Numbered from the stretch's first letter, positions 18,760 to 27,471 are shown. The stretch is DNA of 64,000 nucleotides from Pseudomonas sp. efr-133-TYG-5 (GCF_030209175.1 NZ_JARVSM010000007.1:124001-188000); one strand, 5' to 3'. Made by a program: numbers and translations. Notes: generated by a model not told the origin, from the sequence alone.

Positions 18760-19629
18760 TTACTCTTTGACGCTCATGTATTCCTTGGCCCACAGAATGT
18801 ATTCCTCGGGCTGGGTATAGGTATGCGTCAGCTCGGTCGCGCTCAGGTCGGAAGCCTGGGTGAAGATCTGGCGTTGTTCGCGCAGGCTGTCGTAGGTCGC
18901 CTTGATCGCCGCGAAGTAGGCACCGTGGCCGTCGATGGTCACGCGTACGCCGAGTTCGGCCAGGCGTTTGTCATCGCGCAGCGCCGGGTTGCCGTAGGTG
19001 ACCAGCATCAGCGGCACCGTCAGGTGTTCGGCGAGTTGTTCCAGGTGATCGAAGTCCTGCACGCCGACCATGCAGATGCCGTCGGCGCCGGCCTGCTGGT
19101 ATTGGCGGGTGCGGCTGACCACTTCCTGCACCGGCAGGATGCCGGCGTTGGTCCGGGCGATGATGGCCATTTCGGTGTCGACCCGCGCTTCCAGCGCAGC
19201 GCGGATCTTGCCGACGCCTTCGGCCACCGAGATCAGATCGGTGGATTTGCGCCCGAATTGCGCAGGCAGCAGGGTGTCTTCGATAGTGAGTGCGGCAACT
19301 CCGGCGCGTTCCAGTTCAACGATGGTGCGCATCACATTGAGGGCGTTGCCATAGCCGTGGTCGGCGTCGGCGATTACCGGCAACTGGGCGACGCGGCCGA
19401 TGCGGGTGGCTTGTTCGGCGAACTCGCTGAGAGTGATCAGGGCAAAGTCCGGAGCGCCCAGGACCTGCAGCGAGGCCACCGAACCGCCGAGAATGCCCAC
19501 TTCAAAACCCAGGTCGGCAGCGATGCGCGCCGACATCGGATCGAACACCGAGGCCGTGTGATAGCAGGTGTCGGATGCCAGCAACTGACGGAAGTTACGG
19601 CGCAAATCTTGATGAGAAAGCCTGGACAT
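18760..19629 (-). CDS. Oxaloacetate decarboxylase, isocitrate lyase/PEP mutase superfamily (PA4872-like)
   Basis: 289 residues, very similar along its length to what I recall of P. aeruginosa PA4872, a Mg-dependent oxaloacetate decarboxylase. Motifs are GILGGSVASLQVLGAPD (near the N-terminus), ADADHGYGNALNVMRT (metal Asp pair), TIEDTLLPAQFGRK, IIARTNA and MLVTYGNP. The isocitrate-lyase catalytic KKCGH loop is missing, as expected for this branch. ATG 19629 has GGTGGA upstream; an ATG six codons earlier is weaker. Transcribed alone, leftward. Confidence 0.9.
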   Translation of the reverse strand: MSRLSHQDLRRNFRQLLASDTCYHTASVFDPMSARIAADLGFEVGILGGSVASLQVLGAPDFALITLSEFAEQATRIGRVAQLPVIADADHGYGNALNVMRTIVELERAGVAALTIEDTLLPAQFGRKSTDLISVAEGVGKIRAALEARVDTEMAIIARTNAGILPVQEVVSRTRQYQQAGADGICMVGVQDFDHLEQLAEHLTVPLMLVTYGNPALRDDKRLAELGVRVTIDGHGAYFAAIKATYDSLREQRQIFTQASDLSATELTHTYTQPEEYILWAKEYMSVKE

Positions 19630-19920
19630 ACGAGTTCCACCATACAAAGGAATGGAAAGGCTTGAGCAAAGGTGTCAACGCCGAAGAGTGAAAAGGCTAT
19701 CACGCGAACGGGTCATGGATCATGACGAATTTGCAAGGCAGGGGTTGCCAGGCTGAATGGATTCACCCGCGGCGCAGGCACGGCTTGCGCTCGGCGGCGG
19801 CGCAGTCGTACCGCGCCGGTCCCCGCAACGCCTGGAAAACACCGATGGCAGCTATCGGGTGGCCTGCGCGAGCGGGCTCCCTTGCCAGAGAAGAAGATCT
19901 TCTTCCGGCGTCGTCGCGGT
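19630..19920. other. Intergenic region before the oxaloacetate decarboxylase and after aruG
   Basis: About 290 bases with no supported gene. It holds the presumed promoter of the leftward decarboxylase. A perfect 16-base palindrome, GAAGAAGATCTTCTTC (19890-19905), lies beside a degenerate REP-like stretch near 19866-19888 and is close to the end of aruG. It may stabilise or end the long leftward operon transcript. Confidence 0.4.
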
Positions 19921-20955
19921 TCAGGCCGCTGCAGCCTGCTTCTGCTGATTGGGCAACAGCACTGCGCGCACCGAGTTGCCCGGTTGCAACTGCAGGCGCT
20001 GGGCGGTGACACGGTCGACCACCAGGCTGCTGCCGACCCGCCGCGCCGGGGCGACGGTGATCCGGCAGTTTTCCAGACGCCGGTTGTGCAGCAGCCACAG
20101 CGGCGCCTGGTCGTCCGGGGTACCGAGGCTCAGGGCCAGTTCGAGGCTGTCGCGCACGGTGCGGATGGTGTGGATCGGTGCTTCGATCACCGGCCCGCCG
20201 TCGAAGATGTCGATGTAGCCTTTGTGGGCGAAACCCTCGGCGCGGAGAATCTTCAGCGCCGGCTCGGTGTTGGCGTGCGGCTGGCCGATCACAGCCTGGG
20301 CCTGTTCGGTGAGCAGGCAGGTGTACAGCGGCTGGCGCGGCATCAGTTCGGCGATGAACGCCTTGTTGCCCAGCCCGGACAAGTGATCGGCGTGGCTGAA
20401 ATCCATCTGGAAGAAGTGCCGCCCCAGGCTGTCCCAGAACGGCGAACAGCCTTGCTCGTCGGCACTGCCGCGCAGCTCGGCGATCATTTTTTCGCCGAAC
20501 AGCTGCGGAAACTCGGCGACGAACAGCAAGCGCCCCAGCGACAGCAGGCGACCGTTGCTGCCATGGCGCTGATCGTGGCGCAGGAACAGCGAGCACAGTT
20601 CCGATTGGCCGGTCAGTTCATTGTTGAGGAACAGCGTCGGAATCTGCCGCTGAATCCCCAGGTCCGGCGCCGAACTGACGGTCACGCCCACCCGGTAGTT
20701 GTACCAGGGCTCACGCAGGCCGACCGCGCCGGCCATGGCACTGACCCCGATCACCCGTTGCTCGTCGTCCTCGAGGACGAACAGGTAGTCGGCGTCGGCA
20801 CGCTCGACCTGCCCGGCGAATGCCCGCCTGGCCCAGCGCACCCGGTGGGCCAGGCGTTCTTCGCTGGCCGGCAGGGTGGTGAACCCGGGGCCAGCCTGTT
20901 GCACCAGCGTCATCAACGCTGGCAGGTCGCTGACTTGAACCGGACGGACAATCAT
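19921..20955 (-). CDS. aruG: Arginine N-succinyltransferase, AruG/AstA-like subunit
   Basis: 344 residues of the AstA family, which transfers succinyl from succinyl-CoA to arginine or ornithine. The N-terminus MIVRPVQVSDLPALMTLVQQ and the blocks GLREPWYNYRVG, IPTLFLNNELTG, SPFWDSLGRHFF, KAFIAELMPRQPLY and GYIDIFDGGPVIEA match the second (AruG) subunit of the P. aeruginosa heteromer. AAGGAG precedes ATG 20955. It lies 55 bases behind the AruF-like gene at the end of a leftward operon. The rest of the arginine succinyltransferase pathway (AstB, C, D, E) is not here, so this pair may act on another amine or be an accessory copy. Confidence 0.88.
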   Translation of the reverse strand: MIVRPVQVSDLPALMTLVQQAGPGFTTLPASEERLAHRVRWARRAFAGQVERADADYLFVLEDDEQRVIGVSAMAGAVGLREPWYNYRVGVTVSSAPDLGIQRQIPTLFLNNELTGQSELCSLFLRHDQRHGSNGRLLSLGRLLFVAEFPQLFGEKMIAELRGSADEQGCSPFWDSLGRHFFQMDFSHADHLSGLGNKAFIAELMPRQPLYTCLLTEQAQAVIGQPHANTEPALKILRAEGFAHKGYIDIFDGGPVIEAPIHTIRTVRDSLELALSLGTPDDQAPLWLLHNRRLENCRITVAPARRVGSSLVVDRVTAQRLQLQPGNSVRAVLLPNQQKQAAAA

Positions 20956-21010
20956 GCTGCAACTCCTTCTGCGCGCCTGCTCGGGCACTGTCGTTGGGTA
21001 GGGCCGTGGT

Positions 21011-22027
21011 TCACAGCGACGTCAACCGCACGCTGGCGCCGTCCGTGACGTTCAGCGCCGCGCACAGGGCCGGGGTGAGGGCCAGCGGTTGCCCCGGCTG
21101 GTAGTCCAGCTCGGCGACGATCGCGCGAAAGCCGTGCAGGGCGTCGTTGCTCAGCAGGTAGCGCCCGCGGGCATCGATCAGCGGCTGCTGGCGGACGCTG
21201 GCGAGCTGGCTGCGGGCGATCGAGCGGATGTTCGCGGTGCGTGCGTAGAGGGTCGGGCCGGCGTCGAACAGATCGATGTAGCTGTTGGTTTCAAAACCTT
21301 CGCGCTCGAGGATGTCGAACGCTTCCTGGCCATCCGGGTGTATCCGGCCGATGCAGTCCTGGGCGGCCTGCGGCAGCATCGGTACATAAATCGGGTATTG
21401 CGGCATCAGTTCGGCGAGAAACGTACGGCTCTGCAATCCGCACAGGCGTTCGGCCTCGACGTAGGGCAGGTCGAAAAAGTGTTTGCCCAGGGCATCCCAG
21501 AACGGCGAGTGGCCCTGTTCATCGCTGTAGCCGACGATTTCGGTAATCACCGCTTCGGCGAATCGCTGGCCGTGGGCGGCAATGAACAGCAGTCGGGCCC
21601 GTGACAGCAATTCGGAAAATGCCGAACGCACCAGCGCCGCATCGATGTGAAAACCGCGCAGCAGGGTATGTCCGCTCAGGTCATGACACAACGACAGCGC
21701 CGGCACGCCGTGCTCGATATTCAGTTCCCGCGAGGCACTGGTGAAGTGACGGTTGCGCAGGCTGTAGAACGGTTCGTCGAACCCGGCGGTGGCAAGGATT
21801 TCCGAGCAGCCGACCAGACGTCGGGCGTCGAGGTCTTCGAGGACGAAAAAATAGTTCTCCGGGCCCTGGGCCTCGGCCGGGCTGTCGAACGAGGCGCAGG
21901 AGCCGGCGATTTTCTCGCGCAGGCGCTCGGCGTCGTCCGGCAGCGACGTCACGCCCACCAGGCTGTCGCGGGCCAGTTGTTGCAATTGAGGCAGGTCGGT
22001 TGGCTCGACTGGACGTAAGACCAGCAT
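21011..22027 (-). CDS. aruF: Arginine/ornithine N-succinyltransferase, AruF-like alpha subunit
   Basis: 338 residues, paralogous to the next gene (aruG). It matches the AruF side of the family: MLVLRPVEPTDLPQLQQLA, SLPDDAERLREKI, NYFFVLED, VGYSDEQGHSPFWDALGKHFF, RTFLAELMPQYPIYVP, EGFETNSYIDLFDAGPTLYART. CAGGAG precedes ATG 22027. It is separated from the upstream permease gene by 118 bases containing a perfect hairpin, which may set a different expression level for the two transferase genes. Substrate is inferred from family only. Confidence 0.88.
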   Translation of the reverse strand: MLVLRPVEPTDLPQLQQLARDSLVGVTSLPDDAERLREKIAGSCASFDSPAEAQGPENYFFVLEDLDARRLVGCSEILATAGFDEPFYSLRNRHFTSASRELNIEHGVPALSLCHDLSGHTLLRGFHIDAALVRSAFSELLSRARLLFIAAHGQRFAEAVITEIVGYSDEQGHSPFWDALGKHFFDLPYVEAERLCGLQSRTFLAELMPQYPIYVPMLPQAAQDCIGRIHPDGQEAFDILEREGFETNSYIDLFDAGPTLYARTANIRSIARSQLASVRQQPLIDARGRYLLSNDALHGFRAIVAELDYQPGQPLALTPALCAALNVTDGASVRLTSL

Positions 22028-22048
22028 GGATGCACTCCTGTATCAAAG

Positions 22049-22070
22049 GGTCCGGCGCATTCGCCGGACC
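22049..22070 (-). promoter_or_regulatory. Perfect hairpin inside the operon, between permease and aruF
   Basis: GGTCCGGCG (22049-22057) pairs with CGCCGGACC (22062-22070) across a 4-base loop. Read leftward it is followed by CTTTGATA, a weak T-run, and then by the aruF ribosome site. It could be a partial terminator or an mRNA-processing stem that sets expression of the last two genes. Confidence 0.5.
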
Positions 22071-22145
22071 TGACTATCACTGTCGGTTTCCACGCGTTAA
22101 ATCGGCGGTCGCCTGATTCGCTGTCAGACGCCGCTCTTTTTCTTG

Positions 22146-23495
22146 TCAGCCGTTGCTCGGGTCAGGCAACGCGGTACTGGCGCCGAGCTTGTTGAGGAAA
22201 AACAGGTACACCAGGCCCAGTGCGATCCAGACCAGACCGAGTTTCTGTGCATCGACGCCCATGTTGTACATGATGGCCGCGACGATGATGAAGCCGATCA
22301 CCGGGCAGATCAGGTGGCGGATCACCTGGCCGGATTTCTGCCGGCGCCAGTAGTAGTTGATGACGGTCAGGTGCAGCAGCATGAAGCCGCTCAGGGCGCC
22401 GAAGTTGACCAGCGAGGTCAGGGTGTCCACCGAGTTGATGAACAGGTAGCAGATCACCAGCGACAGCACGGCTACCAGGTAAATGCTCAAGTACGGCGTG
22501 TTGTGTTTCGGGTGCACCTTGGCCAGCACTTTCGGCAGCTTGCCGTCACGGGCCATGCCGAACAGCAGGCGCGACACCGCGGCTTGCGAGGTAATCGCGA
22601 CAGCCACGCCCCAGGCCAGCGCCGTGGCGACGCCGGTCAACGTGGCCAGCCAGCTGCCGGCAGCGATTTCGGCGATTTCATAGAACGCGGTGTCGGCGGA
22701 CTTGAAGCCCATGCCGGCCGCCAGATCAGTGGCGATCCAGGTCTGTGCGACGAAAATCACCCCCATCACCACCAGTGTGATCAACGCGGCTTTGCCGACG
22801 CTGCGCCCCGGATCGCCCTTGATCTCTTCGGCCAGCGTGGAGATGGCATCGAAACCGAGGAACGACAGCACGGCAATCGACACCGCTTGCATCAGCAGGG
22901 CGAAGTTGAAGGTTTCCGGGTGATACAGCGGCGCCAGGGTCAGCTCGCCGTTGCCGCCACCGTTGTGCAGGGCATTCCAGGCGTAGAACAGGAAAATCCC
23001 CAGCACCACCAGTTGCGCCAGCAGGAACAGGATGTTCATGCGCGCGGTGAAGGTAATGCCGCGCAGATTGACGAAGGTCGCGCTGACCAGAAATGCCAGG
23101 ATGAAGCCGACTTTCGGGATGTCCGGGTACAAGTGGTTGAGCGCCATCGCCGCGTAGACGTAGAGCAGCGGCGGAATCAGCAGGTAGTCGAGCAGCATCA
23201 GCCAGCCGGCGATGAAGCCGACGTGTTGATTGAGGCCGCGCTGGGCGTAGGAATACACCGAGCCGGCGATCGGAAAGGCCCGCGCCATGCTGCCGTAACT
23301 CAACGCGGTGAACACCATCGCCACCATGCCGATGATGTACGCCAGCGGTACCATCCCCGGCGCCTCGGCATTGACGTAGCCATACACGCCGAACGGGGCG
23401 ATGGGGATCATGAAGATCATCCCGTACACCACCAGGTCGGTCAGCGTCAGGCTACGTTTCAACTCCTGCTTGTAGCCGAATTCTTCGATTTCCAT
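22146..23495 (-). CDS. APC superfamily amino acid/polyamine permease (PuuP-like)
   Basis: 449 residues with about twelve hydrophobic helices. The N-terminal LTLTDLVVYGMIFMIPIAPFG and the FPIAGSVYSYAQRGL stretch are typical of APC transporters near the putrescine importer PuuP; helix 6 has FLGFDAISTLAEEIKGDPGR. ATG 23495 (MEIEEFGY) has AAGGAG nine bases upstream. It sits mid-operon behind the N-formylglutamate amidohydrolase-like gene and probably imports the amine or amino acid processed by the cluster. Its substrate cannot be read from the sequence. Confidence 0.85.
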   Translation of the reverse strand: MEIEEFGYKQELKRSLTLTDLVVYGMIFMIPIAPFGVYGYVNAEAPGMVPLAYIIGMVAMVFTALSYGSMARAFPIAGSVYSYAQRGLNQHVGFIAGWLMLLDYLLIPPLLYVYAAMALNHLYPDIPKVGFILAFLVSATFVNLRGITFTARMNILFLLAQLVVLGIFLFYAWNALHNGGGNGELTLAPLYHPETFNFALLMQAVSIAVLSFLGFDAISTLAEEIKGDPGRSVGKAALITLVVMGVIFVAQTWIATDLAAGMGFKSADTAFYEIAEIAAGSWLATLTGVATALAWGVAVAITSQAAVSRLLFGMARDGKLPKVLAKVHPKHNTPYLSIYLVAVLSLVICYLFINSVDTLTSLVNFGALSGFMLLHLTVINYYWRRQKSGQVIRHLICPVIGFIIVAAIMYNMGVDAQKLGLVWIALGLVYLFFLNKLGASTALPDPSNG

Positions 23496-23583
23496 GAAGC
23501 GCAACTCCTTGTCAGCAGATCGGTCGTTTTTTAGTTGTTATATCGGTCCATCGTTTACAGCGGCAGCGGTGTTTCAAAACGCT

Positions 23584-24336
23584 TTACAGCAGTGGCGCAA
23601 GGAATCCGGCCCAGCGCGACACGGCCTCGGGCGTGCGCAGCAGGTCGTTGCGCACTTCGATCAGCACCGATTCCAGGCCGCGGGCATCGCCATGCACCGG
23701 CACGGTCATGTCGCCCAGCGGGTCGATCCGGTACGGCTGGTTGCCGGCGACTTTCAACGGGTGTTGCTCGAGGCCGTCGAGCAGACGCCGGGCAAAGTCC
23801 CGGGCCTGGCCGAACAGCACACCCACTTCCAGCTCACGCGGCTGGCCGTAGAACACCGGGGTAAAACTGTGAATCCCCACCACCCGGACCGGGCGACCCT
23901 GGGCCAGACGCTGGTCGATCAGTTGCTGCAGCCGGGTGTGAAACGGCTTGAACAACACCTGGCGCCGGTATTCGCGGGTGGCCTCGTCGAGATCGCGGTT
24001 GCCCGGCACCTGGTAGATCTCGCTCTGCGCCGGAATGCTGTCGGGGGCATGCCGTGGGCGGTTGAGGTCGATCAGCAGGCGCGAGTAGTTGGCGCTCAGC
24101 AGCGTTGCCCCGAGGGTCGCGGACAACTGCTCGGCCAACTCCAGCGCGCCGATGTCCCAGGCGATGTGCTCGCGCGCAGCGGCGTCATCCAGGCCCAGGT
24201 TGGCGAGGGCGTCGGGGATGTAGCGGCTGGCGTGTTCGCACACCAGGATCAGCGGATGCGCCGAGTCTTCGCGACTCAGGTTGTAGACCGGCCGGGTGTA
24301 CAACCCCAGCTCGGCGGATTCAGTACAGGCGTGCAT
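23584..24336 (-). CDS. N-formylglutamate amidohydrolase family enzyme
   Basis: About 250 residues. FGase-family blocks include LVCEHASRYIP, HIAWDIGALELAEQLS, SRLLIDLNRP, VGIHSFTPVFYG and a C-terminal LIEVRNDLLRT, which together hold the His/Glu zinc site of this M14-related amidohydrolase. The classic reaction releases formate from N-formylglutamate, but no hut genes are nearby. In this operon another N-acyl- or gamma-glutamyl-amide is equally plausible. The ATG at 24336 overlaps the end of the glutamine synthetase-like gene by 17 bases (a GTG at 24345 is possible), so translation is coupled. Confidence 0.8.
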   Translation of the reverse strand: MHACTESAELGLYTRPVYNLSREDSAHPLILVCEHASRYIPDALANLGLDDAAAREHIAWDIGALELAEQLSATLGATLLSANYSRLLIDLNRPRHAPDSIPAQSEIYQVPGNRDLDEATREYRRQVLFKPFHTRLQQLIDQRLAQGRPVRVVGIHSFTPVFYGQPRELEVGVLFGQARDFARRLLDGLEQHPLKVAGNQPYRIDPLGDMTVPVHGDARGLESVLIEVRNDLLRTPEAVSRWAGFLAPLL

Positions 24337-25651
24337 AGTGCTCACACAGGTCAGCGGGCGAGAGCTGTTCCGTCAGCGCCAGTTCCTCGGTTTTCAGGGC
24401 GAAATAGGTCTCGAGCAACGCGGCCGGCAGCGCCGCGCTCAGCGCTTCGCTGCGACGCAGGCAGTCCAGTGCCAGGGTCAGGGAGGCGGGCAGGGCGACG
24501 ATGCCCCGCGCCGCGCGTTGTTCGTCGTTGAGTGAATCGGGAATCTCGTCGGTGATCGCGTTCAGCGCCAACCGCTGTTCGATGCCCAGGCGCCCGGCAA
24601 TCAACAGCGCGGCCATGGCCAGGTGTGGCGAGGCCGTGGCGTCCATGGCGCGGAACTCCAGGTTGTACTGCGCCGCCACGGATTTATTGCCCAGGCTCAC
24701 GGTCGGGCAGATGCGCAGCGCCGCTTCGCGGTTCTGCTGGCCAAGGCAGGCGTAGGATGCGCTCCAGTGGTGCGGTTGCAAACGCTCGTAGGACACCGGC
24801 GTCGGTGCGGTGAATGCGCACAGCGCCGGCAGGTAATGCAGCACCCCCGCTGCCCAGTGCTGGCCGAGGGTCGACAGGCCGTTGCTGGTCCCGGCGTCGT
24901 AGAGCAGCGGCTGGCCGCCGAGGTCGAGCAGGCTGACGTGCAGGTGCACGCCGTTGCACACCGCGTCGGCGGCGGTCTTCGGCGCGAAGCTCAGGTCGAG
25001 GCCCATCTGCCGGGCGATTTCGCGGGTGATTTCACGCACGTTGACTGCGCGATCCGCCGCCGCCACGCCGAGGGTCGGGCGGCAGGTGATTTCGTATTGG
25101 TGCTTGCCGTATTCGGGCAGGAACATCTCCGGCTCGACACCGCCGGCGCGCAGGGCGCTGAGCAGCCAGCCGCCGAACTCCGCGCCCTGGCGCTGGGCCT
25201 CGAGGGTGAACGCCAGGTGCTCGGCAAATCCGGCGTGCAGGTTGAATTCATGTTCGAACGCGGCGTTGACCTGCACGCCGAGTGCGTCGCGATAGCGCTC
25301 GATTTCATCGCGCAGCAGAGTGCGCGGGCAGGCGCCCCACGGCCGGCCATCGGTCTCGCGGATGTCGCCATGGATGAAGTCCAGGGCCGGCGCAGCGGCG
25401 TCCGGGCCGTTGCCGACGATGACGCGGCTGCTCAGGTCGGGGATCAGGCGCAGGTCGCCATAGGCGCCCCACGGGTTGCTCGAGGCGATGATGTCCTGCG
25501 GCGTCAGCGCACTGTTGGCCGGCACCCAGCCGCAACCGGCGGCCTGATAGTGCTCCAGTTCATCGCTGGGAAACGAGCGGCCACGGGTAATGCCGATCAG
25601 GTCGGTGGTGACGATGGTGGTCATCGGCAGCGGCGCCAGGCGTGCACTCAT
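24320..25651 (-). CDS. Glutamine synthetase-like (gamma-glutamyl-amine ligase type) enzyme
   Basis: 443 residues. The catalytic barrel of type I/III glutamine synthetases is visible: the metal-site stretch AFEHEFNLH, GVHLHVSL (ammonia/glutamate side), PTPVSYERLQPHHWSAS, and LEFRAMDATASPHLAMAALL, where E-x-R matches the phosphate-binding block. It is distinct from GlnA and closer to PuuA-type ligases that couple glutamate to amines. ATG 25651 has AGGAG upstream and overlaps the stop of the preceding cysteine-hydrolase gene as ATGA. Gamma-glutamylation of an imported amine is an inference from the neighbours. Confidence 0.85.
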   Translation of the reverse strand: MSARLAPLPMTTIVTTDLIGITRGRSFPSDELEHYQAAGCGWVPANSALTPQDIIASSNPWGAYGDLRLIPDLSSRVIVGNGPDAAAPALDFIHGDIRETDGRPWGACPRTLLRDEIERYRDALGVQVNAAFEHEFNLHAGFAEHLAFTLEAQRQGAEFGGWLLSALRAGGVEPEMFLPEYGKHQYEITCRPTLGVAAADRAVNVREITREIARQMGLDLSFAPKTAADAVCNGVHLHVSLLDLGGQPLLYDAGTSNGLSTLGQHWAAGVLHYLPALCAFTAPTPVSYERLQPHHWSASYACLGQQNREAALRICPTVSLGNKSVAAQYNLEFRAMDATASPHLAMAALLIAGRLGIEQRLALNAITDEIPDSLNDEQRAARGIVALPASLTLALDCLRRSEALSAALPAALLETYFALKTEELALTEQLSPADLCEHYARLY

Positions 25652-26292
25652 GGCTGCATCTCCTGCAGGCGGCCGAGCACGGTCTGGGTGTCGGTGATCC
25701 AGCAATAACCCTTGATCGCGTTGAGGCAGGCGTCATGCCGCGCCTGGCTGTAGGTGGCACAGGCGTCTTCGACCAGCGTGACCAGATAGCCACGGTCAGC
25801 GGCATCGCGCACGGCCATGTCGACGCACTGATCGGTGACGATGCCGGCGACGATCAGGTGGCGGGTTTGCAGGTTGCGCAGCACGTAGTCGATGTTGGTC
25901 GAGTTGAATACCCCGGACGAGGTCTTGGGCAGCACGATTTCATTTTCCACCGGGGTCAGGTCGTCGATGATCCGTGCCTGCGCGCTGCCCTTGGGCAGGT
26001 GCATGTCCGACAGCTTGTGATCCAGCGAACGGTCGCGGCCATCGGCGGTGAGGCTCTCGATGATGGTGTGTAGCACGTTCTGTCGCGCGTCGCGAAAGGC
26101 GCTGAGCAAGCGCCGTTGGTTGGGCACCACCTGCATGTGCGCGCGCGTCAGGAAATACTCCGCGTCCGGGGCGCTCAGGTGCGGGTCGAACTGCGGCTCG
26201 AGCCAGGCGCGCTGCATGTCCACCAGCAGCAGTGCCGTGTGGTCGGTGACGAACGGCAGGTCGCGCGGCGAGCGGTGGGGAAGGCTGAACAT
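25648..26292 (-). CDS. Isochorismatase-family cysteine hydrolase
   Basis: 214 residues. The Asp-Lys-Cys triad is present: LLLVDMQRAW (Asp25), LPKTSSGVF and VTDQCVDMAVRDAADRGY. Family members hydrolyse amides or N-carbamoyl compounds (nicotinamide, N-carbamoylsarcosine, ureidoacrylate) or vinyl ethers. It is the first enzyme gene after the RpiR regulator (2-base gap) and overlaps the glutamine synthetase-like gene, so an amide of the same substrate is likely. No close known relative is evident to me. Confidence 0.85.
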   Translation of the reverse strand: MFSLPHRSPRDLPFVTDHTALLLVDMQRAWLEPQFDPHLSAPDAEYFLTRAHMQVVPNQRRLLSAFRDARQNVLHTIIESLTADGRDRSLDHKLSDMHLPKGSAQARIIDDLTPVENEIVLPKTSSGVFNSTNIDYVLRNLQTRHLIVAGIVTDQCVDMAVRDAADRGYLVTLVEDACATYSQARHDACLNAIKGYCWITDTQTVLGRLQEMQP

Positions 26293-26294
26293 CC

Positions 26295-27149
26295 TTATTT
26301 ATCCTCCAGCAGGTGGGTGTTGAACTCATTGCGCAGGGCGTCGATGCCTTCCAGGCGATCGGCCAGATCAGGGGTGCGCAAGGTCAGGCAGGCGATCAGC
26401 GCTTCGACCTGGGCCAGCGCCGGCACCATGGTGTCGAACGGCGAGGCCGATTCCACCGGGGCGCTGATGATCAGGTCGGCCATCTCGCGCAGCGGCGAGG
26501 CATAGATGTCGGTGAACAGCACCACCCGCGCGTTGCTGTTTTTCGCCGCGCTGGCCACGCGCAGGGCCTGGGTCTGGTAGCGGCGATAGTCGAACACCAG
26601 CACGACGTCCTGGCGTTGCAGGTCGAACAGCCGGTCCGGCAGTTGCGCGTTGTCCTCCAGGGCAAAGCAGCCGGGGCGCAACAGGCGCAGGTGATTGAGC
26701 AGGTACATGGCCATCAGGCTACTGAAGCGTCCGCCGTAGCAATACACCTGATGGCGGGCATCGAGCAGCCAGTCGGCGAGAATGCGCACGTCTTCGGGTT
26801 GGGTCAGGGCCTGGGTGTCCACCAGCAGGCGATGGCTGTCGGCCAGATAGTGACTCCAGGCGTCGTCCTTGTGCTGCTGCGAGCGCGGTTGCAACAGCGT
26901 GCGCGGGGAGCGCAGGCGGTGGTCCATGTCGCTGAGCAGGGCGTCCTGGAATTCGGCGTAACCGCCGAAACCGAGTTTTTTCACCAGGCGGACGATGGTC
27001 GGATCACTGACCCCGGCGTGTTCCGCCAGACGCGCCATGGGCCCGAGGCCATTGCGCGGATACTGATCGAGCAAGGCGCGGACGACTTTGCGCTCCGACG
27101 GCGTGAGATCCAGGCCGGGATCGGTGATCAGGTCTCTGAGAGGGGGCAT
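26295..27149 (-). CDS. RpiR/MurR family transcriptional regulator (HTH + SIS)
   Basis: 284 residues. The N-terminal HTH_6 domain reads LTPSERKVVRALLDQYPRNG...RLAEHAGVSDPTIVRLVKKLGFGGYAEFQ. The C-terminal SIS sugar-isomerase fold has QVYCYGGRFSSLMAMYL and ARVVLFTDIYASPL. RpiR proteins sense a small metabolite through SIS and usually repress their own operon. AGGAG precedes ATG 27149. It leads the seven-gene leftward operon, and a palindrome of RpiR/HexR style lies 63 bases before the start. Confidence 0.88.
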   Translation of the reverse strand: MPPLRDLITDPGLDLTPSERKVVRALLDQYPRNGLGPMARLAEHAGVSDPTIVRLVKKLGFGGYAEFQDALLSDMDHRLRSPRTLLQPRSQQHKDDAWSHYLADSHRLLVDTQALTQPEDVRILADWLLDARHQVYCYGGRFSSLMAMYLLNHLRLLRPGCFALEDNAQLPDRLFDLQRQDVVLVFDYRRYQTQALRVASAAKNSNARVVLFTDIYASPLREMADLIISAPVESASPFDTMVPALAQVEALIACLTLRTPDLADRLEGIDALRNEFNTHLLEDK

Positions 27150-27471
27150 CCGGGCTCCTGCTGGATGGGGGGGGTGTCGAATTCGTTTCATAATCCGTTA
27201 AAACAGTATTTATGTAACTCAGGTTACATGTCTAGTGAATTTTCTGCCGTTTACTGAACGCGCCAAAACAGGGCAGGACGCCCGTGTGCCGGGGGCTACA
27301 CGGATGTCGATTGGTCTTGTAGTCCATCGCCCATAGCGGTGTCAGATATTGCCGATTTGCTGGCAGGAATCCATTGAGCGGAGTGCCCGCGGCCCTCCTG
27401 TTTACGGCACAATTGCCCCCTCTATCGGCATTGCGCCGTTCCTTGTTTGCTTCCCGACTGAGTAACCGATC
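27150..27471. other. Divergent promoter region (RpiR operon / histidine phosphatase-cobF)
   Basis: These 322 bases between divergent transcription units have no gene I can support. The stretch 27180-27250 is AT-rich and contains a palindrome (listed separately). I looked for a cobalamin riboswitch in front of the cobF pair and saw no B12-box-like sequence. Confidence 0.5.
27212..27229. promoter_or_regulatory. Candidate RpiR operator
   Basis: ATGTAACTCAGGTTACAT is a perfect inverted repeat (7-bp arms, 4-base centre). It resembles the TGTA-n-TACA operators of HexR and other RpiR-family proteins, and lies 63 bases upstream of the rpiR-type gene's start. Autoregulation is inferred. Confidence 0.6.

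Noticed and set aside
19860..19910. REP element near the end of aruG
   Set aside because: Only a degenerate GAGCGGGCTCC-like stretch is visible without a full stem; the neighbouring palindrome is noted in the intergenic entry instead.
22143..23534. Long + strand open frame opposite the APC permease
   Set aside because: The product is a His/Gln/Arg-rich string without hydrophobic structure, whereas the reverse strand encodes a clear twelve-helix permease.
27150..27471. Cobalamin riboswitch before the cobF pair
   Set aside because: No B12-box or conserved riboswitch core was visible in the interval.
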